From assembly GCA_033485155.1 (NCBI GenBank), contig JAWQJJ010000005.1, forward strand, positions 62,001 to 126,000: a stretch of DNA of 64,000 nt, written 5' to 3'. Below are positions 28,101-36,010 of this stretch, piece by piece. Both the position numbers and the translations under genes were made by a program. How positions within the stretch are numbered: the first letter of the stretch is position 1; each line of letters starts with the position of its first letter. A model generated the notes under the pieces. The model saw only the letters and a list, made by a program, of their open reading frames with translations, searched no databases and had not been told where the DNA came from. The stretch comes from Methanomassiliicoccus sp. (GTDB lineage Archaea > Thermoplasmatota > Thermoplasmata > Methanomassiliicoccales > Methanomassiliicoccaceae).

Positions 28101-28150
28101 CCGGAGATACCTCCTCCGACGACCATTACTGCACCTGTCTTTTCCGACAT
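25130..28150 (-). CDS. hdrA: Double-module heterodisulfide reductase subunit A
   Basis: 1006 residues against about 650 for classical HdrA. Residues 1-435 are an HdrA core without the N-terminal domain: FAD motif VVGGGISGVQTA, CSMC at 56-59, and ferredoxin motifs CVGCGICAEKCP (108-119) and CGLCEKNCP (163-171). Residues about 450-1006 are a second HdrA unit with the usual start RIGVFVCDCGINI, a second FAD motif (VVVGGGISGMTAA, about 594), no inserted ferredoxin, and two C-terminal [4Fe-4S] motifs (CDGCAICEPVC, CKGCGCCVAACP). It is the bifurcating flavin subunit; HdrBC is not in the window. GGAGGA precedes ATG, inside the end of a 39-codon ORF. Confidence 0.95.
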   Translation of the reverse strand: MSEKTGAVMVVGGGISGVQTALDLAESGFQVYLIEKTPSIGGVMSQLDKTFPTNDCSMCILSPKLVEAARHPMIHLMTMSEVIDVAGEAPDFKVKVRHNPRYVSMDKCVGCGICAEKCPVKVPNEYDANLVNRKAIYIPFAQAVPLKYSIDSSKCLKLTKGRCGLCEKNCPAGAINYEDKAVEETLDVGAIILAPGFSVFDARLKKEYGYGEYPNVVTSLEFERFLSATGPYGGHVVRPSDQKTPKKVAFLQCVGSRDEKVGNTYCSSVCCMYAMKQAIIAGEHTAGLVPHIFFMDIRAVGKEFEDYRNRAEKEYGITMHRSSRVASISEDPVTKNLTLRYSSNGDVAEEEFDLVVLSLGLEPPKGASALGKIFNVNLNKFGFAGTNVYSPLTSSRPGVFVTGAFAAPKDIPTSVAEASGAAAKAGAYISNKRGHIEEAKMEELNVEGQEPRIGVFVCDCGINIKGTVDVPSVVDYVKTLPNVVFAEENKYSCSADTQSKIKDTIKKENLNRVVVASCTPRTHEPLFMSTLKEAGLNPYLFEMANIRDQCSWIHMGEPAKATQKAKDLVRMAVAKSRLLEPLYESKLPVTHSSVVVGGGISGMTAALDIAAQGFHVDLLERTGELGGNAMKIYHEEDGRKLREFAKELVTRVRNNKNITVHLNTEVKDVGGFVGNFKVKTNDDAELETGSIVVAVGAEEYKPKEFLYGQDKRVVTQLELEDQMQKGSLAANKIAMIQCVGSRNSEAPYCSRVCCANAIKNAIAVKKANPKADVYVFHKDIRTYGFREELYKEAGQVGVKFVRVPEDKPPMVTKEGDSLKLVANDTILGEDIMIKPDLVVLSTGIRPHHDNEELAKMLKVPLSKDKYFLEAHMKLRPVDFATNGVYLAGLAHWPKFTDEAIAQASGAAARAMTVISKPELKSEGIIAAVNDDICDGCAICEPVCEYKAITIVADPKNPEKKKAIVNEGLCKGCGCCVAACPSGAMEQRGFKNQQIIAAIDAALEESE

Positions 28151-28270
28151 TTATGCTCCTCCAAAATTCTTCTCCATAGATAATTCGTCCATGTATGATG
28201 TACAATACACGCGTCCTTTGGCCAGTTTTTTCACGGTCCTCAGAGTTGTTCCTGTCCCGCTTACGAGCAT
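28151..28270 (-). CDS. 39-codon ORF coupled to hdrA
   Basis: Starts at ATG 28270 with a very strong Shine-Dalgarno (GAGGAGGATCG directly before it). It encodes 39 residues, starting MLVSGTGTTLRTVKKLAKG and ending ELSMEKNFGGA. Its TAA is immediately followed by the hdrA ATG, and its last codons supply the hdrA Shine-Dalgarno. Ribosomes ending here would thus load onto hdrA. No family is recognised. It could be a small subunit, a leader peptide controlling hdrA, or an mRNA artefact. Confidence 0.55.
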   Translation of the reverse strand: MLVSGTGTTLRTVKKLAKGRVYCTSYMDELSMEKNFGGA

Positions 28271-28286
28271 CGATCCTCCTCTAACC

Positions 28287-28309
28287 GGACCTGGCCCCCG
28301 AGTGGGTCC
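28287..28309 (-). promoter_or_regulatory. Hairpin before the 39-codon ORF
   Basis: GGACC (28287-28291) and GGTCC (28305-28309) can pair in the mRNA just upstream of the strong Shine-Dalgarno. A possible translational control element. Confidence 0.3.
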
Positions 28310-28426
28310 ATTTCCGGTCGATTCCGACATACTGGACAAGTAGCTTCCGAAGGCCAAGAACCGCGGCTTTTTCGCGTGTGAACATTGGTCATGGCCTGGG
28401 TGCTTTTTGCCGGAAATGGAATGTTC

Positions 28427-28440
28427 GTATATTAACATAT
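28427..28440 (-). promoter_or_regulatory. TATA box of the hdrA-mvhDGA operon
   Basis: On the minus strand ATATGTTAATATAC is the best TATA candidate. It predicts a leader of about 130 bases before the 39-codon ORF. Confidence 0.45.
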
Positions 28441-28488
28441 CGAAGATTGCCCCACATCGTTTTTTATGGACCCACTTTAGCAAGGTCG

Positions 28489-28536
28489 TTTAAAAAAGTT
28501 TCGTTGTCCAAGGGATTTTTTTACGAACGTTCGTAA
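28489..28536 (+). promoter_or_regulatory. TATA box and 16-bp perfect palindrome
   Basis: TTTAAAAA (28489-28496) would start plus-strand transcription near 28520. The perfect palindrome TTACGAACGTTCGTAA lies at 28521-28536, right at that start, a classic repressor site. It also lies upstream of the hdrA promoter on the other strand, so it may control either side. Confidence 0.5.
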
Positions 28537-28667
28537 GTAGCCTTCGGATGGATCTCCCTGACGGGAGCCAGTCTCATTATCAACCCTACTAACAAAGAAA
28601 GAAGGGGCTTAAAGGGGAACAGCGGTAAAGCGCCCGTGTTTGGAACCGCTCTCTCGTTGGGGTCCCT

Positions 28668-29354
28668 ATGAGGGGATCCGGATTCGGGGAGCTGATCAGG
28701 AAGCTCATCTACATCCGTCGACCCCGTGGTGATGAGGATAAAACCCATAACGAACGTCCCCGCATCATGGTGACCGGGGCGAAGGCCCAGGTCGAAATCT
28801 GCCAGATCTGCATGGGACGCATCAAGGAAGGGACCGAGTACGTCCGCTGCGGCTCCGGCAGAGTGTTCCACTCGGTCTGCCTGGCCCGGCTGAGCGGGTG
28901 CCCTTACTGCAAGCGTACCTTCGCCATCAAGGGGCGGGAGAGCGCCACCTCCCGAGAGATGACAGAACCCATCGTGCCCGTTCCCGTCACCGAGGGACCG
29001 GCTCCGATGGTCGAGGAGACCGCACTCTGCCCGGTATGCGGGGAGAGGGTTTCCAAGAACTCATCGGGGTGCCCGGCCTGCGGCGCGATATTCGTCGCTG
29101 ATGGGGGCATCTTCCTCTGTCCGGGGTGCGGTTCGCCGGTCAAGGAGAGCGATGCGATATGTGCCAACTGCGGGGAGCCCTTTCGGATGTTCGTCCCTCG
29201 CAACTGCCCGGTCTGCGGGAGTTCGGTAGGTCCCAGCGAGGACAAGTGCCGATGCGGGGCCATCCTCGGCGACCGGTGCCCAGAGTGCGGTGCTGTCCTG
29301 GCGCAGGAAGACATCGTGTGCTCCAACTGCGGAGCCGCCTTCGAGTTCATATGA
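28668..29354 (+). CDS. RING-like and multi-zinc-ribbon protein
   Basis: 228 residues. Residues 45-81 follow C-x2-C-x12-C-x6-H-x2-C-x6-C-x2-C, which resembles a RING/RING-H2 finger lacking one ligand. Then come four zinc-ribbon units: CPVCGERV..CPACG, CPGCGSPV..CANCG, CPVCGSSV..CRCG and CPECGAVL..CSNCG. No membrane segment. RING fingers in eukaryotes recruit E2 enzymes; in archaea such domains are rare and mostly uncharacterised, so no activity is claimed. A later start at Met34 is possible. The next gene is ftsZ. Confidence 0.7.
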   Translation: MRGSGFGELIRKLIYIRRPRGDEDKTHNERPRIMVTGAKAQVEICQICMGRIKEGTEYVRCGSGRVFHSVCLARLSGCPYCKRTFAIKGRESATSREMTEPIVPVPVTEGPAPMVEETALCPVCGERVSKNSSGCPACGAIFVADGGIFLCPGCGSPVKESDAICANCGEPFRMFVPRNCPVCGSSVGPSEDKCRCGAILGDRCPECGAVLAQEDIVCSNCGAAFEFI

Positions 29355-29423
29355 TTGGCCGGGACTAAAACGGACAGCGATGCCTTCGGTGCTGAAGGCG
29401 TCAACATCACCGCTGGGAGCTAG

Positions 29424-29441
29424 CTATATACATTTTTATAT
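29424..29441 (+). promoter_or_regulatory. TATA boxes of ftsZ
   Basis: CTATATAC (29424-29431) is 24 bases (centre) before ATG 29452. A second box, TTTTATATT, at 29434-29442 would suit ATG 29479. Confidence 0.5.
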
Positions 29442-29451
29442 TATTGATTTA

Positions 29452-30549
29452 ATGTACAATCAGTTCTTCAGTAGTGGGATGCACATGAACACGACAGTAA
29501 GCAGCACTGGACCATACAATTCCAGTGTAGATTATGGCGCAGGGGTCCCAGGGTTCGGACCGGGCAACACGGACGATGACGAGCTGCGGCAGTTGGTGGA
29601 ATCGATACGCATCGGGATCACCATCATCGGATGCGGGGGCGGTGGATCCAACACCATCAACCGACTGACCCGGACAGGAATCTCCGGTGCTACCCTGGTC
29701 GCCGCCAACAGCGATGCCCGTCACCTCCTGGCAATCCAAGCGCCCAACAAGATCATTCTCGGGAAAGCCTCCACTAGGGGCCTGGGGGCTGGGGCGATCC
29801 CCGACGTCGGAAGGAAAGCGGCCGAAGAGGCAAGAGAGGAGCTACGCAAATATGTCGAGGGCAGCAAGGTAGTCTTCGTGACCGCGGGCATGGGCGGGGG
29901 TACTGGCACCGGATCGGCACCCTTCGTCGCCGAGATGGCCAAGCGGTCCGGGGCCCTGACTATGGGCATCGTTACCCTGCCCTTCAAGGCCGAGGGGCGC
30001 CTGCGCATGGAGAACGCCCAAAAAGGCCTGAGGACGCTTAGGGAGTGTTGCGATACCACCATCGTCATCCATAACGACCAGCTGCTGAAGCTTGTTCCCA
30101 AGCTCCCCCTGGAGGCCGCATTCAAAGTTGCGGATGAGGTTCTCATGTACGGGATCAAGGGCATCACCGAGATTATCACCCGGCCCGGCCTGGTCAATGT
30201 CGACTATAATGATATTGTCACTATAATGAAGGACGCGGGGACTGCCCTGATCGGAATGGGTGAGAGCCGCGACGACAAGGAAAGAGTCAAGCAGGCCGTC
30301 GCCGAGGCTATGGAGTCCCCCTTGCTGGGAACGATCGACCTGTCCTCGGCCAAGGGGGCTCTGATCCGGGTCGTGGGCGGACCGGACATGACCGTGGGAG
30401 AGGCTGAGAAAGCCGCCGAGCTGGTGTCCTCCAGGCTGAGCCCACAGGCAAGGATTATATGGGGTTGCTCCGTTGAGCCGGAGATGGAGGGCAGGGTGAG
30501 CCTGCTGGTCGTCATCACCGGGGTCAGCTCCTCGGTCGGCGACAACTAG
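29452..30549 (+). CDS. ftsZ: Cell-division GTPase FtsZ
   Basis: 365 residues from ATG 29452 (29479 or 29485 also possible). Tubulin-like GTPase that forms the division ring. The nucleotide motif GCGGGGSNTINRL, the signature GMGGGTGTGSAP (about 146-157) and the T7-like loop NVDYNDIVTIM are intact. The C-terminus stops soon after the GTPase activation domain, without a long tail. An upstream in-frame extension from 29290 overlaps the previous gene and is rejected. TAG stop. Confidence 0.95.
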   Translation: MYNQFFSSGMHMNTTVSSTGPYNSSVDYGAGVPGFGPGNTDDDELRQLVESIRIGITIIGCGGGGSNTINRLTRTGISGATLVAANSDARHLLAIQAPNKIILGKASTRGLGAGAIPDVGRKAAEEAREELRKYVEGSKVVFVTAGMGGGTGTGSAPFVAEMAKRSGALTMGIVTLPFKAEGRLRMENAQKGLRTLRECCDTTIVIHNDQLLKLVPKLPLEAAFKVADEVLMYGIKGITEIITRPGLVNVDYNDIVTIMKDAGTALIGMGESRDDKERVKQAVAEAMESPLLGTIDLSSAKGALIRVVGGPDMTVGEAEKAAELVSSRLSPQARIIWGCSVEPEMEGRVSLLVVITGVSSSVGDN

Positions 30550-30568
30550 CCGGAATCACCCCGAGAAC

Positions 30569-30880
30569 ATGGTAGTCAAATCCAAGAGGGGCAGACGTAG
30601 GTACATCGCAGTGAGGGCCCGCGAGGCAGAGAGGATGACCGACGAGGCGTTCCTAGGGGCCCTCAATTCCTCGCTGACCCGCGGCGGCGTCCGCTACAAA
30701 GTCATCCAGTTCGATGGCCGGGAGGGCATCGTGAGGGTCAGCGGAGCGGACCGGGACCGGGCCCTGGCGGCTCTGGGAGGACCGGAAGCGAGCGCCCTGG
30801 TCACACTGCGGACCTCGGGGACATTAAAAACCTTGAGGGAGGGCGTTCTCGGCGGCAGAGTGACGGACACCAGGGCCTGA
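30569..30880 (+). CDS. rnp2: RNase P protein component 2 (Pop5)
   Basis: 103 residues. The start VVKSKRGRRRYIAVRA and the Pop5/Rpp14 core (ALNSSLTRGGVRYKVIQFDGREGIVRV) are visible. It assists RNase P RNA in processing tRNA 5' ends. Its position just before psmA is the conserved archaeal arrangement. The Rpp29 partner is at 52.5 kb. Confidence 0.88.
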   Translation: MVVKSKRGRRRYIAVRAREAERMTDEAFLGALNSSLTRGGVRYKVIQFDGREGIVRVSGADRDRALAALGGPEASALVTLRTSGTLKTLREGVLGGRVTDTRA

Positions 30881-30927
30881 AGGATACATCTGTGTTGCAC
30901 AATTTTTTCCCTGGCGCACATATTAAG

Positions 30928-30936
30928 CTATATATC
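30928..30936 (+). promoter_or_regulatory. TATA box of psmA
   Basis: CTATATATC predicts transcription from about 30960. The first gene has a Shine-Dalgarno AAGGAG at 30968-30973. Confidence 0.55.
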
Positions 30937-30981
30937 ACCGAAGTGCTTTAGTGAAATCCGCTTAGTCAAGGAGTGACATTG

Positions 30982-31704
30982 ATGCAACCAGGACAAATGG
31001 CATATGACCGGGCCATCACCGTATTCTCCCCGGACGGAAGGCTGTTCCAGGTCGAGTACGCGAGGGAGGCCGTCAAGAGGGGCACTACCACGGTAGGTTT
31101 GAAGTTCAAGGACGGGGCAGTTCTCATCGTCGACAAGCGCATCGCCAGCCGCCTCATGGAGCCTAGGTCCATCGAAAAGATATTCCAGATCGACGAGCAC
31201 ATCGGATGTGCCACTTCCGGACTGGTAGCTGATGCCAGGGTCCTAGTGGACCATGCCAGGGTTACCGCCCAGATCAGCAAGATAACCTATGATGAGAGGA
31301 TCAGCGTGGAGATGCTGGTCAAGAAGATCTGCGACTACAAGCAGAACTATACTCAGTACGGCGGGGTAAGGCCCTTCGGCACTGCCCTCCTCATCGCCGG
31401 TGTGGACGACCAGGGCATACACCTCTTCGAGACCGATCCGTCCGGGGCGCTAGTCTCTTACAAGGCGGGAAGCATCGGAGCCGGTCGCAACGTCGTCATG
31501 GAGGTCTTCGAGGAACAGTACCAGGAAGGGATGGAGATGGAGGATGCCATCGTTCTCGGGCTCAAGGCGCTGAAGAAGGCCACCGAGGAAGAGAAGCTCA
31601 ACCCCAAGTCGGTCGAGATCGGCATCGTTCGCCAGGGATCCAACTTCCGCCGCCTCGAGGACGGCGAGGTCGAAGCAGTGGTGGAAAAGGCCAACACCGC
31701 ATAG
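30982..31704 (+). CDS. psmA: Proteasome subunit alpha
   Basis: 240 residues. Outer ring of the 20S proteasome, controlling entry. The start [28 protein letters not shown] is the alpha-subunit hallmark. AAGGAG, 8 bases before ATG 30982, supports it over GTG 30973. It heads the SBDS-exosome operon. The beta subunit is not in the window. TAG stop. Confidence 0.97.
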   Translation: MQPGQMAYDRAITVFSPDGRLFQVEYAREAVKRGTTTVGLKFKDGAVLIVDKRIASRLMEPRSIEKIFQIDEHIGCATSGLVADARVLVDHARVTAQISKITYDERISVEMLVKKICDYKQNYTQYGGVRPFGTALLIAGVDDQGIHLFETDPSGALVSYKAGSIGAGRNVVMEVFEEQYQEGMEMEDAIVLGLKALKKATEEEKLNPKSVEIGIVRQGSNFRRLEDGEVEAVVEKANTA

Positions 31705-31716
31705 GCCTGTGCGTAA

Positions 31717-32421
31717 ATGGTCGACCTCGAAGACGCGATCGTTGCAAAGCTGGAGTCTCACGGGGAGACTTTCGAGATCCTCATCGACCCCAAGGTCGTC
31801 AACCTTATTCGGGAGGGCAAGGAGGTCGACCTGGCCGACCACATGGTCATCGACGAGATCTTCCGCAACGCCCATAAGGGCACCCGCCCCGAAGAGAAGA
31901 AGGTCAAGGAGGTCTTCGGCACCACCGACCCTACCGAGGTCGCCAAACACATTATCTTGAAGGGCGAGGTCCAGCTGACGACCCAGCAACGCAAAGAGAT
32001 GCTGGAGAGCAAGCGGAGGCGCATTATAATGGAGATCGCCAGGAATGCCATCAACCCTCAGACCTCCGCCCCCCACCCTCCAGCCAGAATCGAAGCGGCG
32101 ATGGAAGAGGCAAGGGTCCACGTGGACCCCTTCAAGTCCGTGGAATCGCAGATCGAGCCCACCCTAAAGGCCCTCCGCCCCCTGATCCCCATTCGCTTCG
32201 ACAAGGTCCGCATCGCTGTAAAGCTGACCGGGGAGCAGTACGGGCGGTGTTACGATTACATCGCCCAGGCGGGGAAGGTCACCAAGGACGAGTGGCAAAC
32301 GAACGGCAGTTGGATTGGCATCGTGGAACTGCCGGCAGGCATGCGCGACGATTTTCTCGGGAAGCTAGCCGAGAGGACCAAGGGGGATGTTGAGACCAAG
32401 ATCCTCAAGGGCGCCATCTGA
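31717..32421 (+). CDS. SBDS/Sdo1 ribosome maturation protein
   Basis: 234 residues in three domains. The start has the FYSH pattern ([22 protein letters not shown]). The middle contains [29 protein letters not shown], strongly diagnostic. Homologues release the anti-association factor from the large ribosomal subunit. It lies 12 bases after psmA. Confidence 0.96.
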   Translation: MVDLEDAIVAKLESHGETFEILIDPKVVNLIREGKEVDLADHMVIDEIFRNAHKGTRPEEKKVKEVFGTTDPTEVAKHIILKGEVQLTTQQRKEMLESKRRRIIMEIARNAINPQTSAPHPPARIEAAMEEARVHVDPFKSVESQIEPTLKALRPLIPIRFDKVRIAVKLTGEQYGRCYDYIAQAGKVTKDEWQTNGSWIGIVELPAGMRDDFLGKLAERTKGDVETKILKGAI

Positions 32422-32427
32422 GCGAAT

Positions 32428-32531
32428 TCTTAAGATATAAGATAATATACGCCGTCACAGGTCGAGCAAAGACATTTAAGAATGTAGACCATCAACAAGA
32501 TATTCGTGTGTTAATTTCAAAGGAGATATGA
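32428..32531 (+). promoter_or_regulatory. Internal promoters and Shine-Dalgarno of rrp4
   Basis: In the 111-base gap between SBDS and rrp4 lie two TATA-like boxes (AAGATATAAG about 32433-32442, ACATTTAAG about 32471-32479). AAAGGAGATATG (about 32519-32530) precedes ATG 32533. The exosome genes can therefore be transcribed without psmA. Confidence 0.5.
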
Positions 32532-32532
32532 T

Positions 32533-33234
32533 ATGAACAGTGAAGGGTCGAGACAACCACGGGAGATAGTCATGCCCGGTGACCTCCTGGATGGCGACAA
32601 GTTGAAGCCTGGGGCGGGTACCTATGTTTCTGAAGGCAAGATCTACGCCGCCCTCCTTGGTATCAAATCTGTAAAATCGAACTACGTGAACATCATTCCC
32701 TTGAGCGGCCGCTATATACCTGCCGTAGGGGACAGCGTCATCGGCAAGGTGGAGGATATCGGTCCCTCCAACTGGCTAATCGACATCAATTCTCCCTATC
32801 CTGCCCCGTTGCACGTGAACGAGGTCCCTTGGAGGGTCGAGTTCGGTGACACTGCGAGATACATGAACGTGGGCGATGTGATCCTGGCGAAGGTGCTCAT
32901 GGTGGACGAAACCATGAGAGTGCAGGTCACCATGAAGGACCAGGGATTGAGAAAACTGCAGGGAGGACAGATCATCGAGATCTCTCCCAGCAAGGTGCCC
33001 AGGGTGATAGGGAAGAGCGGCTCAATGATCCAGATGATCAAGGGATATACGAACTGCCGCATCTTCGTAGGGCAGAACGGGAGGATCTGGCTCGATGGCG
33101 AGGTCGACAACATCATGCACGCCATCAAAGCCATCCAGATGATCGAGCAGGACGCCCATTCCTACGGGTTGACCGAGAAGGTGAAGGCGTACCTTGAGGC
33201 GGGGTCCCAGCAGTCCGCCCCGAGCTCGGAGTGA
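32533..33234 (+). CDS. rrp4: Exosome subunit Rrp4
   Basis: 233 residues. RNA-binding cap of the archaeal exosome. An N-terminal domain ([24 protein letters not shown]) is followed by an S1 domain (about 65-140) and a KH domain with [20 protein letters not shown]. The order rrp4-rrp41-rrp42 is the classical archaeal one. Confidence 0.97.
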   Translation: MNSEGSRQPREIVMPGDLLDGDKLKPGAGTYVSEGKIYAALLGIKSVKSNYVNIIPLSGRYIPAVGDSVIGKVEDIGPSNWLIDINSPYPAPLHVNEVPWRVEFGDTARYMNVGDVILAKVLMVDETMRVQVTMKDQGLRKLQGGQIIEISPSKVPRVIGKSGSMIQMIKGYTNCRIFVGQNGRIWLDGEVDNIMHAIKAIQMIEQDAHSYGLTEKVKAYLEAGSQQSAPSSE

Positions 33235-33244
33235 GGTGAAGCTG

Positions 33245-34024
33245 ATGTCCGGAATGACAACTGATATCGATCTGATCGATGACAATGGAATAAGGATAGA
33301 TGGAAGGAAGGTGGACGAGCTCCGGCCGTTGAAAATTGAGGCCGGCGTGCTGAAGAGAGCGGACGGGTCCGCCTATGTAGAGTGGGGGAAGAACAAAGTC
33401 CTGGCCGCCGTGTACGGGCCGAGGGAATGTCACCCCCGCCACATGCAGAACCCGGCCAAGGCCATCGTCCAATGCAAGTACAACATGCTCTCGTTCTCCG
33501 TGTCCGACCGCAAGCGGCCCGGACCGGACCGGAGATCCATTGAGATCTCTAAGATCATTTCCGAGGCGCTCGAGTATGTGGTGTTCACCGAGAACTACCC
33601 CCGCGCCTCCATCGACGTATACATCGAGGTTCTGCAGGCCAACGCCGGCACCCGATGTGCCGGCTTGACCGCCGCCTCCGTGGCCCTGGCTGACGCTGGG
33701 ATTCCCATGAAGGACCTGGTCCCCGCGGTCGCCATCGGCAAGGCCGATGGGCAGATCGTGCTGGACCTCAACAAGGAAGAGGATAACTACGGCAACGCCG
33801 ACCTCCCCATCGCCATGATCCCCCGGACCGGTGAGGTCCTGCTCATGCAGATGGATGGCCACATGACCATGGAGGAGTTCGACCGTGCGCTCGAGTACGG
33901 GAAGAAGGCTTGCCAAATGGTGTACGATGTCCAGAAGGACGCCCTTCGCCGGCGCTACGCTGTGCAGGCCGCCAGCGGAGAGGGTGAGGACGAGGCTCCC
34001 CAGAGCAACGGAACGGAGGCCTGA
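33245..34024 (+). CDS. rrp41: Exosome catalytic subunit Rrp41
   Basis: 259 residues from ATG 33245, with Shine-Dalgarno GAGGTGA at 33233-33239. Phosphorolytic RNase PH-fold subunit that degrades or tails [28 protein letters not shown], RxGPDRRS and [18 protein letters not shown] carry substrate and phosphate-binding residues. A C-terminal acidic tail of about 20 residues follows. Confidence 0.97.
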   Translation: MSGMTTDIDLIDDNGIRIDGRKVDELRPLKIEAGVLKRADGSAYVEWGKNKVLAAVYGPRECHPRHMQNPAKAIVQCKYNMLSFSVSDRKRPGPDRRSIEISKIISEALEYVVFTENYPRASIDVYIEVLQANAGTRCAGLTAASVALADAGIPMKDLVPAVAIGKADGQIVLDLNKEEDNYGNADLPIAMIPRTGEVLLMQMDGHMTMEEFDRALEYGKKACQMVYDVQKDALRRRYAVQAASGEGEDEAPQSNGTEA

Positions 34025-34026
34025 AC

Positions 34027-34800
34027 ATGTCCGAACCGGTTATGTCTGAGATCAAGAAGGGGCACATCCACAAGCTGCTGTCCACCGGCAAGAGGGTTGA
34101 CGGGCGTGCGCTGGACGAGTACCGCCAGATCAGCATCGAGACCAATTACATCGAGAGCGCCCAAGGTTCCGCCCGGGTCCGCCTGGGCAACACCGACGTG
34201 CTCGTCGGAGTGAAGATGGAGGTCGGGTCCCCGTTCGCCGACACCCCCGACCGCGGTGTGTTGACGACCAACACCGAACTCATCCCGCTGGCCTCCCCGA
34301 CCTTCGAGTCGGGGCCCCCAGACGCTGGCGCCATTGAGCTGGCCAGGGTCATCGACAGGGGCATCCGAGAGAGCGAGATGATCGACCTCAAGAAGCTGTG
34401 CATCAAGCATGGTGAGGAAGTCTGGATTAACTTCCTGGACATCTACGTCCTTGATTACGACGGCAACCTCTTCGACGCTTGCTTCCTGGGTGCCATCGCC
34501 GCGCTCAAGACCACCATCGTGCCGGCGAAGGAGAATGAGAAGGGCGAAGACTATCCCATGCCTCTGAACCATCTGCCCATTCAGACCACGGTCGTAAAGA
34601 TAGAAAACTCTATATTGTTTGACCCGACTCTCGACGAAGAGAAGGTCGCGGACGCTCGCCTGACCGTCACTACCGACGAGAACGGTGACCTAAGGGCAAT
34701 GCAGAAGGGACTCTCCGGCGCTTTCACGCTGGATGAGGTCAAGCAAGTGATCGACATGTCCCTGCAAATGAGCAAGGGCCTCAGAAACATCATAGGGTGA
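34027..34800 (+). CDS. rrp42: Exosome subunit Rrp42
   Basis: 257 residues. RNase PH-fold partner of Rrp41, inactive itself but forming the hexameric ring. RVDGRALDEYRQISIETNYIESAQGSARVRLG and ELIPLASPTFESGPPD are diagnostic. Spacing from rrp41 is 2 bases. Confidence 0.97.
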   Translation: MSEPVMSEIKKGHIHKLLSTGKRVDGRALDEYRQISIETNYIESAQGSARVRLGNTDVLVGVKMEVGSPFADTPDRGVLTTNTELIPLASPTFESGPPDAGAIELARVIDRGIRESEMIDLKKLCIKHGEEVWINFLDIYVLDYDGNLFDACFLGAIAALKTTIVPAKENEKGEDYPMPLNHLPIQTTVVKIENSILFDPTLDEEKVADARLTVTTDENGDLRAMQKGLSGAFTLDEVKQVIDMSLQMSKGLRNIIG

Positions 34801-34805
34801 TAGTA

Positions 34806-35111
34806 ATGTCCAAGTCAACAGAGAAGGCTGGCAGCTCGGGAAGGTTCGGCACTAGGTACGGCGTGGTCGTCAGGAACCGCGTCCGGGACATCGATAAGAT
34901 GAGGACCGCGGCCCACGAGTGCCCCAACTGCCACAGGAACAGCGTATCGCGCGTCAGCAGCGGCATCTGGGAATGCAGCAAGTGCGACACCAAGTTCGCC
35001 GCTGGGGCCTACTCCCCGATCTCCAAGAAGGAGACCTCTGAGGAGTTCAAGGCAGCCCAGGCTGCCAAGGTCGAGAGCGAGGTCAGCAACGACCAGACCA
35101 AGGGTGCATAA
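34806..35111 (+). CDS. rpl37ae: 50S ribosomal protein L37Ae (L43e)
   Basis: 101 residues. Zinc ribbon CPNCHRNSVSR..GIWECSKCDTKFAAGAY after the conserved start GRFGTRYGVVVRNRV. An acidic C-terminal tail extends it by about 20 residues. ATG 34806 is preferred over GTG 34797. Confidence 0.95.
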   Translation: MSKSTEKAGSSGRFGTRYGVVVRNRVRDIDKMRTAAHECPNCHRNSVSRVSSGIWECSKCDTKFAAGAYSPISKKETSEEFKAAQAAKVESEVSNDQTKGA

Positions 35112-35113
35112 AG

Positions 35114-35248
35114 ATGTACAAGTGCGGGAACTGCAACGAGCCTATCCGCTCCAACGTCAACACCGTGGGCATCCAGTGCGAGAAGTGCGGTTCCAAGATC
35201 TTCTATAAGGAGCGACCTAACGTCAAGAAGGTCATCAAAGCCCGGTGA
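35114..35248 (+). CDS. rpoP: DNA-directed RNA polymerase subunit P (Rpb12-like)
   Basis: 44 residues, easily missed because of its size. A zinc ribbon, YKCGNCNEP..GIQCEKCGSKIFYKERP, matches archaeal RpoP. It begins 2 bases after the L37Ae stop and ends 3 bases before pcc1, fitting the conserved order L37Ae-rpoP-pcc1-pfdB. Confidence 0.93.
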   Translation: MYKCGNCNEPIRSNVNTVGIQCEKCGSKIFYKERPNVKKVIKAR

Positions 35249-35251
35249 AGG

Positions 35252-35494
35252 ATGCCTCGGGCAACCCTTCGCTTGGCCACCCCACACGGAAAGGCCGTGT
35301 GGGGCGCGCTCCATCCCGAGGTTGGAAGGGAGATCCCTCGCACCAAAGTCAAGCTGGCCCCTGGTGAAGGGGAGATCATCCTCGATATCGAGGCCTCCGA
35401 TCTCGGGGCCTTGCGAGCCGCACTAAATTCATATCTTAGGTGGATAAGACTCTCGGAAGAGATCGGAAACATGGTAGGTGAAGAACATGAATGA
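35252..35494 (+). CDS. pcc1: KEOPS complex subunit Pcc1
   Basis: 80 residues. Dimerisation subunit of KEOPS, which makes t6A on tRNA. IPRTKVKLAPGEGEIILDIEASDLGALRAALNSYLRWI is the conserved core. It overlaps the start of pfdB. Confidence 0.88.
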   Translation: MPRATLRLATPHGKAVWGALHPEVGREIPRTKVKLAPGEGEIILDIEASDLGALRAALNSYLRWIRLSEEIGNMVGEEHE

Positions 35495-35873
35495 ACTTAG
35501 CCCCAAGGTCCAAAATCAGATCGCTCAGTTCCAGCAGCTCCAGCAGCAGTTGCAGGCAGTGCTCAACCAGAAGTTCCAGATGGATGCCCAGCTGAAGGAG
35601 ATACAGCGCACCACGGAGGAATTGAACAAGTCCCCCGAGGATGTTGTCATCTACAAGTCCGTCGGCTCCCTCATGATCAAGGCGGAGAACAAGGAGGCTG
35701 TCCTCAAAGAGATCGAGGAGGACAAGGAGACCATGGAGGTCCGGGTCAAGACCCTGGAGAGGCAGGAGAAGTCCCTGAAGGACCGCTACCAGGTGCTCCA
35801 GGATCAGCTTAACAAGGCTCTCTCCTCCGGCGCCGCCCCCATGGGACCCATGGGCAGGACGCTTAGCGAGTAA
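35487..35873 (+). CDS. pfdB: Prefoldin subunit beta
   Basis: 128 residues. Two long coiled coils flank a beta hairpin (VVIYKSVGSLMIKA). It hands unfolded proteins to the chaperonin. AGGTGA precedes ATG 35487. Its 8-base overlap with pcc1 shows translational coupling. A T6 run at 35909-35914 is a possible operon terminator. Confidence 0.95.
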   Translation: MNELSPKVQNQIAQFQQLQQQLQAVLNQKFQMDAQLKEIQRTTEELNKSPEDVVIYKSVGSLMIKAENKEAVLKEIEEDKETMEVRVKTLERQEKSLKDRYQVLQDQLNKALSSGAAPMGPMGRTLSE

Positions 35874-36010
35874 AAACCTCTTCCCGGCATTCCCGGCCCT
35901 TCCAGTTTTTTCATCTTTCTACAGAGCTTACCGCATTCTCATGTCACATCGCTCCTGCCCATGCCCCTCTCGGGGAAAGGTCTAATATCCCCGGGGCATA
36001 CCGTTTTGGG

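Noticed and set aside
25115-28183. 1022-codon frame opposite hdrA
   Set aside because: Antisense to a certain gene. Its repetitive Leu/Val/Asp/Gly composition is typical of antisense reading of GC-rich codons.
29290-29451. Upstream start extending FtsZ
   Set aside because: Overlaps the zinc-ribbon gene in another frame, and includes the ftsZ TATA box.
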